A stretch of 37,508 nucleotides of DNA from an uncultured Lachnospiraceae bacterium. GTDB taxonomy: Bacteria > Bacillota > Clostridia > Lachnospirales > Lachnospiraceae. The stretch is taken from positions 1 through 37,508 of the forward strand of contig CATKXE010000025.1 of assembly GCA_949840465.1 (NCBI GenBank), written 5' to 3'. A program made the position numbers and the translations under genes. Below, piece by piece: positions 8,807 to 17,582 of this stretch; within the stretch, counting starts at the first letter, position 1; every line of letters begins with the position of its first letter. The notes beneath the pieces are model-generated. The model saw only the letters and a program-made list of their open reading frames with translations, was not told the DNA's origin and made no database searches.

Positions 8807-10651
8807 TTACCGATTTCCCGTTGCCCCCTCAAACACCCTCACCGACGCTTCTTCCTCGAACTGTCTGGAATACAGCTCATAATAATATCCCTTTTTCTCA
8901 AGCAGTTCCCGATGGGTTCCCCGCTCAATCACCTTCCCGTCCTTCACCACCAGAATAAGGTCTGCCTGCCGGATCGTGGACAGCCTGTGTGCGATGATAA
9001 ATGACGTATGCCCTTTTAAAAGCCTTGCCGTGGCTTGCTGGATGAGCTGCTCCGTCTGGGTGTCAATAGAGGAAGTGGCTTCGTCCAGCACGAAAATGGC
9101 CGGGTCTGCCAGAATGGCACGCGCAAAGGAGATCAGCTGTTTTTCCCCGGTAGAAAGCCTGCCGCCGCTCTCTCCCACGTCGCTTTCATAGCCCTTCTCC
9201 AGTTTCTTTACCACTTCATCTGCCGAGACACTTTCCGCCGCAGCTTCAATCTCCGCATCGGCGGCCGAGAGCCTCCCATACCGGATATTTTCCCTGACAG
9301 TCCCTGAAAACAGATGCGGGTTCTGAAGCACATACCCCATCTGGCTGTGGAGCCAGAGCTGGGAACGTTCCCGATAATCCACTCCGTCGATAAGTATCCT
9401 CCCCGAAGTAGGCTCAAAAAAACGTCCCATCAGGTTCACAAGGGTAGATTTCCCCGCGCCCGTCTCCCCGACGATCGCGACATTCATCCCTGCGGGCACA
9501 TGGAGATTGAAATGTTCCAGTACATATTCTTTTCCGTCCGGATACATAAAGGAAACATCTTCAAACACGATATCTCCTTTGATCCTTTCCCAGTTTTCTT
9601 TCTTTGGATGGAAAGAATCCCCGTATTTCCTGATGACGTCCTCCCTGTCCGCAACATTCGGCTTTTGCTCCAACAAGTCCGTCACCCGCTCAATATTTGC
9701 CTGACAGGAAATCAGGTCTGCTAAAAGTCTTGCCAGCTGTTGGATCGGCTCAAATATGATCACCGCATAGGAGAGGAACACGGACAACGTGCCAAGCCCC
9801 ATGGCCTTTTCCTGCACCATATGGCCGCCCTGTGCAAGTACCGCCGCAGCCGCAGCAGAACTAAACAGCAGGACCGCCGGAATATAGACTGCATTCAGCT
9901 TCGCAGAGCGGCTTGCCGCCTGCCGCATTTCCGAAGTCCGTTTGAAAAATGCCTCTTCATTCTCTTTCTCAATTCCCATGCTTTTCGAAGTCCTGACTCC
10001 CGTAATCCCTTCATTATACGCACTGGTGATCTGGGAATTGATCTTCCTTACTTTCCGATTCCAGTGGAGGATTTTGTTCTGAAAATAGACGGTCAGCACG
10101 GCAATACACGGCACAATCAGCAGGATAATGAGCGCCAGCCGCACATTCAGAAAAAACATGACCGCAAAAACGCTGGCCACATAGATCAGCGCCCACAGCA
10201 TATCCACCAGACCCCAGGCCACCATTGTGGCAATCCGCAGGGTATCGCTCATAACCCGCGCATGGATATATCCCACCGGGGTCGTATTGTAGTAGGAAAA
10301 GGACAACATCTGCAAATGCTCAAACTGAGCCCATTTTAAATCTCTTCCCAGATTCATCTCAATGGTGATCGCTGCATGCACGGAGAGATAGACGCAGACA
10401 GTCTGGAACACGATCACAAGCCCGTAGACAAGCGCAAATCTCCACAATCCTTCCAATTTGCCTGGCGTGATAAAATGGTCGATGGCATAACTCTGGAACA
10501 GAGGGGTAGCCACGTCCACCGCGGCAAGAAAAACATTGAAGCCCATCGTGATGGCAAAGTATTTTTTATACGGCTTAAAAAACGGCAGCATCTTCCCCCA
10601 GGTCCGCAGGCTGAAGGGTTTATGATACTCTTGTTCCTCATAAGCTGCCAT
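8807..10651 (-). CDS. ABC exporter half-subunit, catalytic Glu present
   Basis: A half-transporter of the multidrug/lipid exporter type, with six TM helices (about residues 30-315) followed by a nucleotide-binding domain. It has Walker A GETGAGKST (395-403), the non-canonical signature LSTGE (499-503), Walker B FVLDE with the catalytic Glu (E524) and an H-loop AHRLST. The ATG at 10651 has AGGAGG eight bases upstream and gives 614 residues. It overlaps the stop of the upstream half-subunit by 14 bases, so the two very likely form a heterodimer like TM287/288 or BmrCD. The substrate is unknown. Confidence 0.92.
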   Translation of the reverse strand: MAAYEEQEYHKPFSLRTWGKMLPFFKPYKKYFAITMGFNVFLAAVDVATPLFQSYAIDHFITPGKLEGLWRFALVYGLVIVFQTVCVYLSVHAAITIEMNLGRDLKWAQFEHLQMLSFSYYNTTPVGYIHARVMSDTLRIATMVAWGLVDMLWALIYVASVFAVMFFLNVRLALIILLIVPCIAVLTVYFQNKILHWNRKVRKINSQITSAYNEGITGVRTSKSMGIEKENEEAFFKRTSEMRQAASRSAKLNAVYIPAVLLFSSAAAAAVLAQGGHMVQEKAMGLGTLSVFLSYAVIIFEPIQQLARLLADLISCQANIERVTDLLEQKPNVADREDVIRKYGDSFHPKKENWERIKGDIVFEDVSFMYPDGKEYVLEHFNLHVPAGMNVAIVGETGAGKSTLVNLMGRFFEPTSGRILIDGVDYRERSQLWLHSQMGYVLQNPHLFSGTVRENIRYGRLSAADAEIEAAAESVSADEVVKKLEKGYESDVGESGGRLSTGEKQLISFARAILADPAIFVLDEATSSIDTQTEQLIQQATARLLKGHTSFIIAHRLSTIRQADLILVVKDGKVIERGTHRELLEKKGYYYELYSRQFEEEASVRVFEGATGNR

Positions 10652-12686
10652 GTGACACACCTCCTGTTTCATTCCCGGACTCAATGTCTGATACTACACT
10701 GATTCCCGGTTCCGTTTTGGTTCCTGCCTCTACACAGGTTCCCGGTTCCATTTTGGTTCCTGCTTCCACACGGGTTCCCTGTTCCGTTTTGGTTCCTGCT
10801 TCCACATGGATTCCGCTTTCGGCATGAATGTTCTCCCGCATGACGGCGTTGGCGCCTGCATCCAGACACGCCCTGTCGTCCTGGTTCATCTGGATATCGT
10901 AGATCTTTCGGTAAATCCCGTCTTTCCGAATCAGTTCCTGATGGCTGCCCGTCTCTTCTATCCGCCCATGGTTCAGCACCAATATCTGATCCGCGCCCAT
11001 CAGCGTTGTAATCCGGTGTGAAATCAGGATCACCGTGGCATCCTTCATATATTCGCCCAGGGCTTTGCGTATCAGAGAATCGGTCTGAGAATCCACTGCG
11101 GACAAAGAATCGTCAAATACAAGGATCGGCGCATCCTGAAGAAGCATCCTTGCAATCGCCACACGCTGCCTTTGTCCTCCGGAGAGCGTCACACCACGCT
11201 CCCCCACCAAAGTTTCATAGCCGTCGGGGAAATTCATGACCGCCTCGTCAATACATGCGATCTTTGCCACACGGCGGATTTCGTCCATAGAGGCATCCGG
11301 GGCGCAGGCCGCGATGTTTTCCCGGATTGTCCTGGAATACAAAAAAGGCTCCTGCAGCACCATTCCCACACATTTGCGAAGCTCCTCCAGAGGTATGTCC
11401 CGGATATCCCTTTCCCCGATACGAATGCTACCCTGCCCTTCCCTCAATTCATAAAGCCGGGTCAAAAGCTGTATGATGGTGGTTTTTCCGCTGCCGGTGC
11501 CTCCAAGGATACCGAATGTCTGCCCCTGCGGAATTGTAAAATGGAGGTCAGACAGCACCTGGCCGTATGATCCGGCTCCTGCCTCTGCTTCCTGCGGCAG
11601 AGGCTTTTCTCCCCCGGCATGTTCTGCGGAATATGCAAAATTCACATGATCAAATGTGATGTCAAAAGATTCCCCTGCATCTCCATTTTTATACGCTTTC
11701 CCATATGCTTCTTCCTCCGCCCGTATGATATAGTCCACACGCTCAAAGGATACCCCCGCCTTGCTCATATCCGAAAGAATACGGCCAAGCCCTCTAATCG
11801 GCCACACCAATGTGGTATTATAGGATGCAAACGCAACAAACTCACCCACGGTAATATTTCCCCGCACCGCTTCCGCCGCCCCAAGCACGATCACCGTTGC
11901 CACCTGGAAGCCTGTGATCAGATCCCCGACGCCCCAGTACACACCGGATAATGTGCCGAGCCGGATCCACAGCCTTGCGAATGTCTCATTTTTCTCACGG
12001 AACCTGTCCATCTCAAACTTCTCACGCCCAAAGGCGCGGACCACCCGCACGCCTGTGGCATTTTCCTGCACCACGGTGGACAGTTCCCCCTCCGCTTCAT
12101 CCGCGTCAATAAACCGCCTGGCGATCAAACGGTAAAACACGGCGGAATACACGACCACAACAGGAATAAAAGACAGCACCGCCATAGATAATTTCACATG
12201 CATGGACAGCATCATGGCCAGGGAGGTCCCTGCCAGAAACACGGTACGAAAGACCTCCAAAAGCTGTGTCACCACAAAATTGCGGATGACTTCCACATCC
12301 GAAGTACACCGCTGGATGATATCCCCGGTCTGATTCCGGTCATGCCAGCGCATGGGAAGCTTCTGCACATGCACAAACAGGGCGTCCCGCATATTTTTTG
12401 CAAAATTTTCGCCCGCCATCGCTGTATTTGCCCGGCAGATATACTGCGAGATCCCCGATAGCGCCGCCACACCGACGAGCAGAAGCGCCAGTATCCAGAG
12501 ATGCCCTGACAAAAAAGCAAACCCACTTTGGCCCAGAACAGAGTCAATACTAAACCGGAAGATCTGCGGCATCAGCGCATTTAAAACCGTTGTTGCCAGA
12601 GACGCCGCCAGAGCAGCGGCAAAATACCCTTTTGAGCCGTCAAAAAAACGCACGGTCAGACTTAGTTTTCTGTGTTTTGTTTTCAA
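10638..12686 (-). CDS. ABC exporter half-subunit, degenerate Walker B, repeat tail
   Basis: Partner half-subunit with a six-helix membrane domain (about 20-310) and a nucleotide-binding domain: Walker A GGTGSGKT (395-402), canonical signature LSGGQ (501-505) and Walker B ILVFDD, where the catalytic Glu is replaced by Asp (D526). Combined with its partner's LSTGE this gives one consensus and one degenerate ATP site, the standard heterodimer arrangement. The last ~80 residues are a hydrophilic tail with three 12-residue repeats around VEAGTKTEPG (628-663). The start is TTG at 12686 with GGGAG seven bases upstream; an in-frame stop lies just before it, so no longer start is possible. Confidence 0.92.
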   Translation of the reverse strand: MKTKHRKLSLTVRFFDGSKGYFAAALAASLATTVLNALMPQIFRFSIDSVLGQSGFAFLSGHLWILALLLVGVAALSGISQYICRANTAMAGENFAKNMRDALFVHVQKLPMRWHDRNQTGDIIQRCTSDVEVIRNFVVTQLLEVFRTVFLAGTSLAMMLSMHVKLSMAVLSFIPVVVVYSAVFYRLIARRFIDADEAEGELSTVVQENATGVRVVRAFGREKFEMDRFREKNETFARLWIRLGTLSGVYWGVGDLITGFQVATVIVLGAAEAVRGNITVGEFVAFASYNTTLVWPIRGLGRILSDMSKAGVSFERVDYIIRAEEEAYGKAYKNGDAGESFDITFDHVNFAYSAEHAGGEKPLPQEAEAGAGSYGQVLSDLHFTIPQGQTFGILGGTGSGKTTIIQLLTRLYELREGQGSIRIGERDIRDIPLEELRKCVGMVLQEPFLYSRTIRENIAACAPDASMDEIRRVAKIACIDEAVMNFPDGYETLVGERGVTLSGGQRQRVAIARMLLQDAPILVFDDSLSAVDSQTDSLIRKALGEYMKDATVILISHRITTLMGADQILVLNHGRIEETGSHQELIRKDGIYRKIYDIQMNQDDRACLDAGANAVMRENIHAESGIHVEAGTKTEQGTRVEAGTKMEPGTCVEAGTKTEPGISVVSDIESGNETGGVSHGSL
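10701..10808 (-). repeat. Three 36-nt tandem repeats in the ABC subunit tail
   Basis: Units 10701-10736, 10737-10772 and 10773-10808 match at most positions and keep the reading frame (12 residues each, VEAGTK.EPGT.). A degenerate fourth unit follows at 10809. Confidence 0.85.
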
Positions 12687-12707
12687 TACTTATCTCCCAT
12701 CCAGTAA

Positions 12708-12736
12708 ATAATAGAGTAATGAACGCTTGCAGTCCA
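12708..12736 (-). promoter_or_regulatory. Possible promoter of the ABC-kinase-lar operon
   Basis: Minus-strand TGGACT (12731-12736), a 17-base spacer and TATTAT (12708-12713) lie just upstream of the TTG start at 12686. The -35 matches consensus at four of six bases. Confidence 0.4.
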
Positions 12737-12801
12737 TGCCATTACCGCGTTGGAGTCCGTCGACGACAAGACCGGCGCCGCCTCAAAATCCCATGAGATT
12801 T

Positions 12802-12835
12802 AAAATCGCACCTGCCATACCGCAGGTGCGATTTT
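12802..12835 (-). terminator. Hairpin terminator after the chemotaxis receptor gene
   Basis: A perfect 14-bp stem (AAAATCGCACCTGC and its complement) with a 6-base loop ends in a run of T on either strand. It lies 30 bases after the chemotaxis receptor stop and separates it from the ABC operon. Confidence 0.75.
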
Positions 12836-12865
12836 AGTAAGACAACCTAAATGCCTCTATCCACT

Positions 12866-14881
12866 TTATCTTTCCTTTAACCGGAACTTGGATACCAGCT
12901 GTCGCAGCATATCGGCCTGGCCGGAAAGCTCCTCGCTGGCCGCGGCGCTCTTTTCCGCCGTAACCATATTGGACTGAACCACATCGGAAATCTGCTGGAT
13001 TCCACTGATCACTTCTTCCGTAGCTGACGCCTGTTTTGCCGAATAGTCCGCGATTTCTCCAATCAGCTTGCTCACTTCCTCTGATTGAGCCACCACTTCC
13101 ATCATGGAAGCCGCCGTATCCTGCGCCATCTGGGAACCTTCCTCTACCGCTTCCACAGTTTCGCCGATCAGCACCGTAGTATTCTTCGCCGCCTCAGAAG
13201 ATTTTCCGGCAAGGTTACGCACCTCGTCCGCTACTACGGCAAACCCTTTTCCCGCAGTACCTGCCCTTGCAGCCTCCACCGCTGCGTTCAGCGCCAGAAT
13301 ATTGGTCTGGAACGCAATATCCTCAATGGTCTTGATAATGCTGTGGATCTCCGTGGATTTCTCACTGATCCTGTGGATCGCCACATTCATATGCTGCATC
13401 TTGTCATTGCTTTCCAGGATCCGTTTGCCCACATCCTGAGAAATCTGGCTGGCCTGCTTTGCACCCTCAGCCGTCTTCTGTATCCCGTCGGACACATCAT
13501 TCATATGCGCTGCCAGAGATTCTACTGCATTCGTCTGCTGTGAAGCCCCCAGAGACAGTGTCTGCGCTCCCTCTGACACATATTGCGAGCCTTCCGCCAC
13601 CTGTCCCGCGGCCACGTTAATCTGTCCCAATGTCTGGTTGAGCGATAACGAAATCTGCTCCAAAGACTCCTTGATCTTGGCAAACTCGCCCAGATATTCA
13701 TGCTGGAGCGTAAATGCAAGATCCCCCTCGGAAATATCCTTAAGCTTTTCAGAAACCTCATCGATATAGTCGATATAATCCCTGAGCCTTACTACCGTCT
13801 GCCCAAAATTATCCGCCAGTTCCCCCAGCTCGTCATTGGAATCGTGATGGATCGTCTGATCCAGTTCCCCTTTCGCAATCTTAGCCGCAACACCGCTCAG
13901 TTCCGCTACCGGCTTGCCAATAATATTTCTCACCAGAATAATAAGCAAAAGGACTGCGAAGATGACCGCCACCACTGACACGGTGATCATAATTATCGTC
14001 AATGTGCCTAATTCGGCCAATGCTTCCGCCCTGGACACATACGCAACTGCCATCCAGTTGCTGTCAGGCACCTGCTCTACCTGAATATATGTGCTGTTAT
14101 CATACAGGGATAAGCCCGTCTTTCCATTTTCTATCTGCTCTGCGGCATATGCATACATATCTCCGCTGAATTCACTTAAAGTCCGACCTGTGATCTCCGG
14201 ATCCCTGTGCCCGATAATCGTGCCCGTGGCCACATCTACCAGAAAAACGCCGCCTGTTTCCTCAATCTGCACTCCCTGAACAATATCGGAAATAGAATCC
14301 AGATACACGTCCGCTGCCGCGACACCGCGGGTGGAGCCGCCCACTCCCTTCAAAATACCGGAAGCCCCTACCACATAGGACTGGCTGGCCTCATCAAAAT
14401 AAACCTCACCCAGCTTAAAATCCTGGGACTCAAGGCCGTCCTGATACCATGACTTTTCCAGCGCATTGTAGTCCGGCCCCGGTACAAATGACGCGTGATA
14501 CAGGGAACCGTCCGTAAAAGCAACATACAGGCCGGCCGGATACGCATCATTCTGATCCACCGTATGCCGGATATATTGCGTCATTTCCGGGATGTCCATA
14601 TTGCTGTATTCAATGGTATCGCGCTGCATCTCCATCATGGTCAGCGTCCTGTTGATCCATCCGCTTGTCTCATGGACCGCCTTGTCTGTCGTTTCCTGAA
14701 TCAGATTCTCGCTTTTATCCAGCAGCGCGCTGCTGACACGGCCATAGACGATCAGCAGCAGCGCCGCCACCATGATTACGATGGTCACTACGCTTGCTCC
14801 GATGAGCTTCGCCGCAATCCCGCGCCTCCTTTTTTGGGTTCTTACCGCCGGCTTATCATTTGTCCTCTTTTTTGCTTTCAT
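12866..14881 (-). CDS. Methyl-accepting chemotaxis protein
   Basis: A transmembrane chemoreceptor that signals to CheA/CheW. The 671 residues have a basic N-terminus, TM1 (about 26-48), an extracellular double-Cache-like sensor (about 50-275, with [13 protein letters not shown] and [14 protein letters not shown] segments), TM2 (about 285-312), a HAMP region and a C-terminal coiled-coil signalling domain. The hairpin tip reads [20 protein letters not shown], followed by [12 protein letters not shown], the diagnostic receptor tip. The ATG at 14881 has GGGAG about seven bases upstream. It is a single-gene transcript with its own promoter and terminator. The ligand is unknown; no other chemotaxis or flagellar gene is in the window. 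Confidence 0.95.
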   Translation of the reverse strand: MKAKKRTNDKPAVRTQKRRRGIAAKLIGASVVTIVIMVAALLLIVYGRVSSALLDKSENLIQETTDKAVHETSGWINRTLTMMEMQRDTIEYSNMDIPEMTQYIRHTVDQNDAYPAGLYVAFTDGSLYHASFVPGPDYNALEKSWYQDGLESQDFKLGEVYFDEASQSYVVGASGILKGVGGSTRGVAAADVYLDSISDIVQGVQIEETGGVFLVDVATGTIIGHRDPEITGRTLSEFSGDMYAYAAEQIENGKTGLSLYDNSTYIQVEQVPDSNWMAVAYVSRAEALAELGTLTIIMITVSVVAVIFAVLLLIILVRNIIGKPVAELSGVAAKIAKGELDQTIHHDSNDELGELADNFGQTVVRLRDYIDYIDEVSEKLKDISEGDLAFTLQHEYLGEFAKIKESLEQISLSLNQTLGQINVAAGQVAEGSQYVSEGAQTLSLGASQQTNAVESLAAHMNDVSDGIQKTAEGAKQASQISQDVGKRILESNDKMQHMNVAIHRISEKSTEIHSIIKTIEDIAFQTNILALNAAVEAARAGTAGKGFAVVADEVRNLAGKSSEAAKNTTVLIGETVEAVEEGSQMAQDTAASMMEVVAQSEEVSKLIGEIADYSAKQASATEEVISGIQQISDVVQSNMVTAEKSAAASEELSGQADMLRQLVSKFRLKER

Positions 14882-14956
14882 CTTTTTTCTCCCTTTACTC
14901 TTATCCGGTTCCCGCAGAGGGAATCTGGAATCTTATGGCAATATGCCTCTTCCATT

Positions 14957-14985
14957 ATACTATAAGAAAAAGGCCGAAAAGTCAA
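14957..14985 (-). promoter_or_regulatory. Predicted promoter of the chemotaxis receptor gene
   Basis: Minus-strand TTGACT (14980-14985), 17 bases, TAGTAT (14957-14962). A TATAAT overlaps slightly downstream at a longer spacing. Confidence 0.5.
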
Positions 14986-15031
14986 TGACCGGCTGGCTGT
15001 TTGCACGGAATTATTTCTTATTTTTTTAATA

Positions 15032-15060
15032 TTGACGGAACGTTTGCAAAATATTATGAT
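15032..15060 (+). promoter_or_regulatory. Predicted promoter of the DUF4430-ECF operon
   Basis: TTGACG (15032-15037), exactly 17 bases, TATGAT (15055-15060), about 20 bases before the AAAGGAG ribosome site. It faces away from the chemotaxis receptor promoter. No cobalamin riboswitch-like structure fits between it and the gene. Confidence 0.65.
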
Positions 15061-15087
15061 AATAAAAAAACAAAGGAGTTTGAACCA

Positions 15088-15615
15088 ATGAAAATGAATT
15101 TTATGAAAAAGCACTTATCCTGTATTTTTTGCGTAATGCTCTCTGCAGCCCTTATGCTTTCCGCTGTCGGCTGTAACAGCGGTACTGAAAAAAAACCGTC
15201 CTCCTCAACGATGTCAGAACAGGACGAATCCTCTTCTTCTGCGGACGCAAATAAGGATTCTTCTGCGGACGCACCCGAAAAAGAGCCAGAATCTCCGGCT
15301 GACGGCGGCGCAGTGGGAGAAGGAAGTACTCAATTTGATTTCACCGTGACAGACCAGGACGGCGTGGAAACGCAATTTGAAGTCCATACAGACAAAACCA
15401 TCGTAGGCGAGGCTTTACAGGAACTGGGCCTGATCGACGGTGACGAAAGTGAATACGGCCTTTTCGTGAAAACAGTGAACGGCATCACTGCTGATTATGA
15501 TGTGGACGGCGTCTACTGGGCATTCTATATCAATGGGGAATATGCACAGGAAGGGGTAGACTCAACCGAGATCAAAGAAGGGGACAGCTATGCCTTTAAG
15601 GTGGAAAAAGGTTGA
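15088..15615 (+). CDS. DUF4430 lipoprotein, probable corrinoid-capture protein
   Basis: A secreted lipoprotein of 175 residues. It starts at the ATG at 15088, with AAAGGAG about ten bases upstream. A basic N-terminus and hydrophobic core end in a lipobox-like AVGC with Cys29 as the lipidation site. A Ser/Glu/Asp-rich linker (about 30-85) leads to a C-terminal DUF4430 domain (VGEALQELGLIDG through VYWAFYINGEYAQEGVD). DUF4430 is related to the C-terminal domain of transcobalamin and intrinsic factor, so binding of cobalamin or another corrinoid is plausible. Its stop overlaps the start of an ECF S component, which fits a surface-capture lipoprotein feeding a transporter. The ligand is inferred, not shown. 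Confidence 0.85.
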   Translation: MKMNFMKKHLSCIFCVMLSAALMLSAVGCNSGTEKKPSSSTMSEQDESSSSADANKDSSADAPEKEPESPADGGAVGEGSTQFDFTVTDQDGVETQFEVHTDKTIVGEALQELGLIDGDESEYGLFVKTVNGITADYDVDGVYWAFYINGEYAQEGVDSTEIKEGDSYAFKVEKG

Positions 15616-16127
15616 AGCCTTCAACAAAAGAAATCACGGTGTTTGCAATGCTCGGAGCCGTGATGTATGCATCCAAGATCCTGATGGAGCTTGCGCCTAA
15701 TATCCATCTGCTCGGTGTCTTTACGGTTGCCTTTACGGTGGTGTACCGGCAGAAGGCATTGTATCCCATTTATATATACGTCCTATTGAACGGACTCTTC
15801 TCCGGCTTTGCATCGTGGTGGGTGCCCTACTTATACATCTGGACCGTATTGTGGGGAATGGTTATGCTCCTGCCGAAAAATCTGCCGAAAAAAATAAGGC
15901 CGCTTGTATACATGGCAGTATGCGCTTCCCATGGTTTCCTGTTCGGCACGCTGTACGCCCCGGCCCAGGCGATCCTGTTCGGCATGAGCTTTCAGGGAAT
16001 GGTCTCCTGGATTATTGCCGGGCTGCCATGGGATCTTATGCATGGCGTCAGCAATTTTTTCTGCGGTATATTGATCTGCCCGGTCATTTCCGCGTTAAGG
16101 CATGCGCAGCAGTATACCTCCGGCTGA
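15612..16127 (+). CDS. ECF transporter S component (substrate-binding membrane protein)
   Basis: A 171-residue, strongly hydrophobic protein with about five or six TM helices, of the size and style of ECF-type vitamin transporter S components, which bind a micronutrient and dock onto a shared energising module. The segment FAMLGAVMYASKI near the N-terminus is typical. It starts with TTG at 15612, overlapping the lipoprotein stop (TTGA), with a purine-rich AAGGTGG site upstream. No EcfA or EcfT gene is in the window, so a group II (shared module) arrangement is likely. Cobalamin or a related corrinoid is the best guess because of the DUF4430 partner; other substrates cannot be excluded. Confidence 0.8.
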   Translation: MKPSTKEITVFAMLGAVMYASKILMELAPNIHLLGVFTVAFTVVYRQKALYPIYIYVLLNGLFSGFASWWVPYLYIWTVLWGMVMLLPKNLPKKIRPLVYMAVCASHGFLFGTLYAPAQAILFGMSFQGMVSWIIAGLPWDLMHGVSNFFCGILICPVISALRHAQQYTSG

Positions 16128-16266
16128 TCTCCTCTTGCCATTGATACTGCCCCATGTTAAAATCTGGGCATAGCTGTTTGACAAAAATACGATAGAAAGC
16201 AGGGAACTATATAAGCGCAGAAGTACAGACGGCTGTCATGCGGTTCCTGATAGAAGGTGAATGATC

Positions 16267-17541
16267 ATGGATGAAAAAAGAATGGTAAAAGTAACGGAAC
16301 GGATTACCCGTCTTAACGGCGTGCATTCCATGGGGGTGATCGGTGATCCGGGCTGCGAAGGGCTTGGCACGTATAATATGAAAGTGTATGCAGGCGCATT
16401 GGAGGAAAGCGGTAAGGATGACATCACGCTGGTAGCGGGCGATCTGGTTCCCACAGGAACAGACCATTATTACCGGATGATACAGGATATAACAGAAACC
16501 CTTGCACAGAATCCTGTGTATTCTCTTCGCGGAAATCATGACACAGGGGCTTATACCGAGTATTTCGGGCATAAAAATTATGCGCTGCTGACGGAGCGCT
16601 TCGCTGTAGTTGTGCTGGACAATGCCCTGCGGGCCTTTGAAGAAGAAGGGCTCACACTTTTATCCGAAGTCCTTGCGATGGAGGCAGTAGGGCAGGTTAT
16701 CATCGCTTTCCACATTCCGGTCCCCAATCATTTTATTTTAAACTGTGTTACCGAAGAAGAATTTTCCCGTCTCAAAAGCGCCTATGAACCGTGGAGATCC
16801 AAGGTGAAATACTTGCTCTGCGGCCATGTGCATTCCCGGTTCATTGACGTTGTGGACGGGATTCCCCTGATCTGCACCGGAGGAGGCGGAGCCATGATCG
16901 AGGATGTTTCCAGGGATATCAAAGCCTGTGACGTGGAGCACCACATCATCCATTTTTATGTAAAAGACGGCGTACTGGATTATCGAATCTCCAATCTCTC
17001 TGAGGATTGTTACGGACGGGAAAGCGAGGATGCGATCCTCAACCAGAGGCTCAAAGAAACTGTGGATGGCGAACTGACGGCGCATTTTAAATATCTGATG
17101 TTTGCAGACCGTGCAGAGCGAAGAGGCCTTTCACACATTTCCAATCTTTTCCGCGCCCTTGCCGCCTCTGAGTACCACCATGCCCGGAATTTTTATTCCG
17201 TTTTGGAGCGCCCTGCAGCTTTTATGGAATCTGTCAAAACCTATCTGCCGGGTGAAGAATTTGAATATGAACATCTGTACAAAATGATGATCACCTATGC
17301 CAAAGACCACCAAAGCCCTTTGACCCGTCAGGCCTATGAGGGCGCGTCGGCCGCGGAAAAAGTCCATGCCGCCCTGCTCAAACAGGCAGAGGATGTGGAA
17401 AATTTTGCGGAAGAGACGATCTATGTCTGCCCGATCTGCGGATATGTCATGACCGGGGATTCCGTACCGGAACGCTGCCCGGTGTGCGGAGGGCCGAAAA
17501 GGCAGTACCAGGTCTTTGGGCAAAATGCCGATGAAAAATAG
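16267..17541 (+). CDS. Metallophosphoesterase-rubrerythrin fusion protein
   Basis: An unusual two-part protein of 424 residues. Residues 1-245 form a calcineurin-like phosphoesterase domain with GD (58-59), GNHD (89-92), a metal-binding His (H149) and GHVH (186-189). The first motif, normally DxH, reads DPG (27-29), so one metal-ligand His appears missing. Residues about 262-424 are a complete rubrerythrin: diiron ligand candidates E269, E302, H305, E330, E333, E364 and H367, then a rubredoxin domain with CxxC pairs C388/C391 and C404/C407. Rubrerythrins reduce peroxide in anaerobes. The start at 16267 has AAGGTG seven bases upstream; the ATG two codons earlier is too close. It appears monocistronic, ending at a hairpin terminator. 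Confidence 0.88.
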   Translation: MDEKRMVKVTERITRLNGVHSMGVIGDPGCEGLGTYNMKVYAGALEESGKDDITLVAGDLVPTGTDHYYRMIQDITETLAQNPVYSLRGNHDTGAYTEYFGHKNYALLTERFAVVVLDNALRAFEEEGLTLLSEVLAMEAVGQVIIAFHIPVPNHFILNCVTEEEFSRLKSAYEPWRSKVKYLLCGHVHSRFIDVVDGIPLICTGGGGAMIEDVSRDIKACDVEHHIIHFYVKDGVLDYRISNLSEDCYGRESEDAILNQRLKETVDGELTAHFKYLMFADRAERRGLSHISNLFRALAASEYHHARNFYSVLERPAAFMESVKTYLPGEEFEYEHLYKMMITYAKDHQSPLTRQAYEGASAAEKVHAALLKQAEDVENFAEETIYVCPICGYVMTGDSVPERCPVCGGPKRQYQVFGQNADEK

Positions 17542-17560
17542 AGTTTTATAAAACGCATAG

Positions 17561-17582
17561 AGCGGCTGAAAAAACAGCCGCT
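17561..17582. terminator. Bidirectional hairpin terminator
   Basis: Stem AGCGGCTG / CAGCCGCT with an all-A 6-base loop, then TTTATTT on the plus strand. It lies between the convergent phosphoesterase-rubrerythrin and MFS genes and touches the MFS stop. Confidence 0.7.

Noticed and set aside
11172..11570. Plus-strand frames within the ABC exporter genes
   Set aside because: They are complementary shadows without ribosome sites or recognisable domains.
14882..15087. Cobalamin riboswitch upstream of the DUF4430-ECF operon
   Set aside because: The transcribed leader is only about 20 bases from the predicted start, and no B12-box-like sequence is seen.
16178..16215. TTGACA ... TATATA promoter for the phosphoesterase-rubrerythrin gene
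   Set aside because: The boxes are about 24 bases apart, too far for a sigma-A promoter. The true promoter is unclear.
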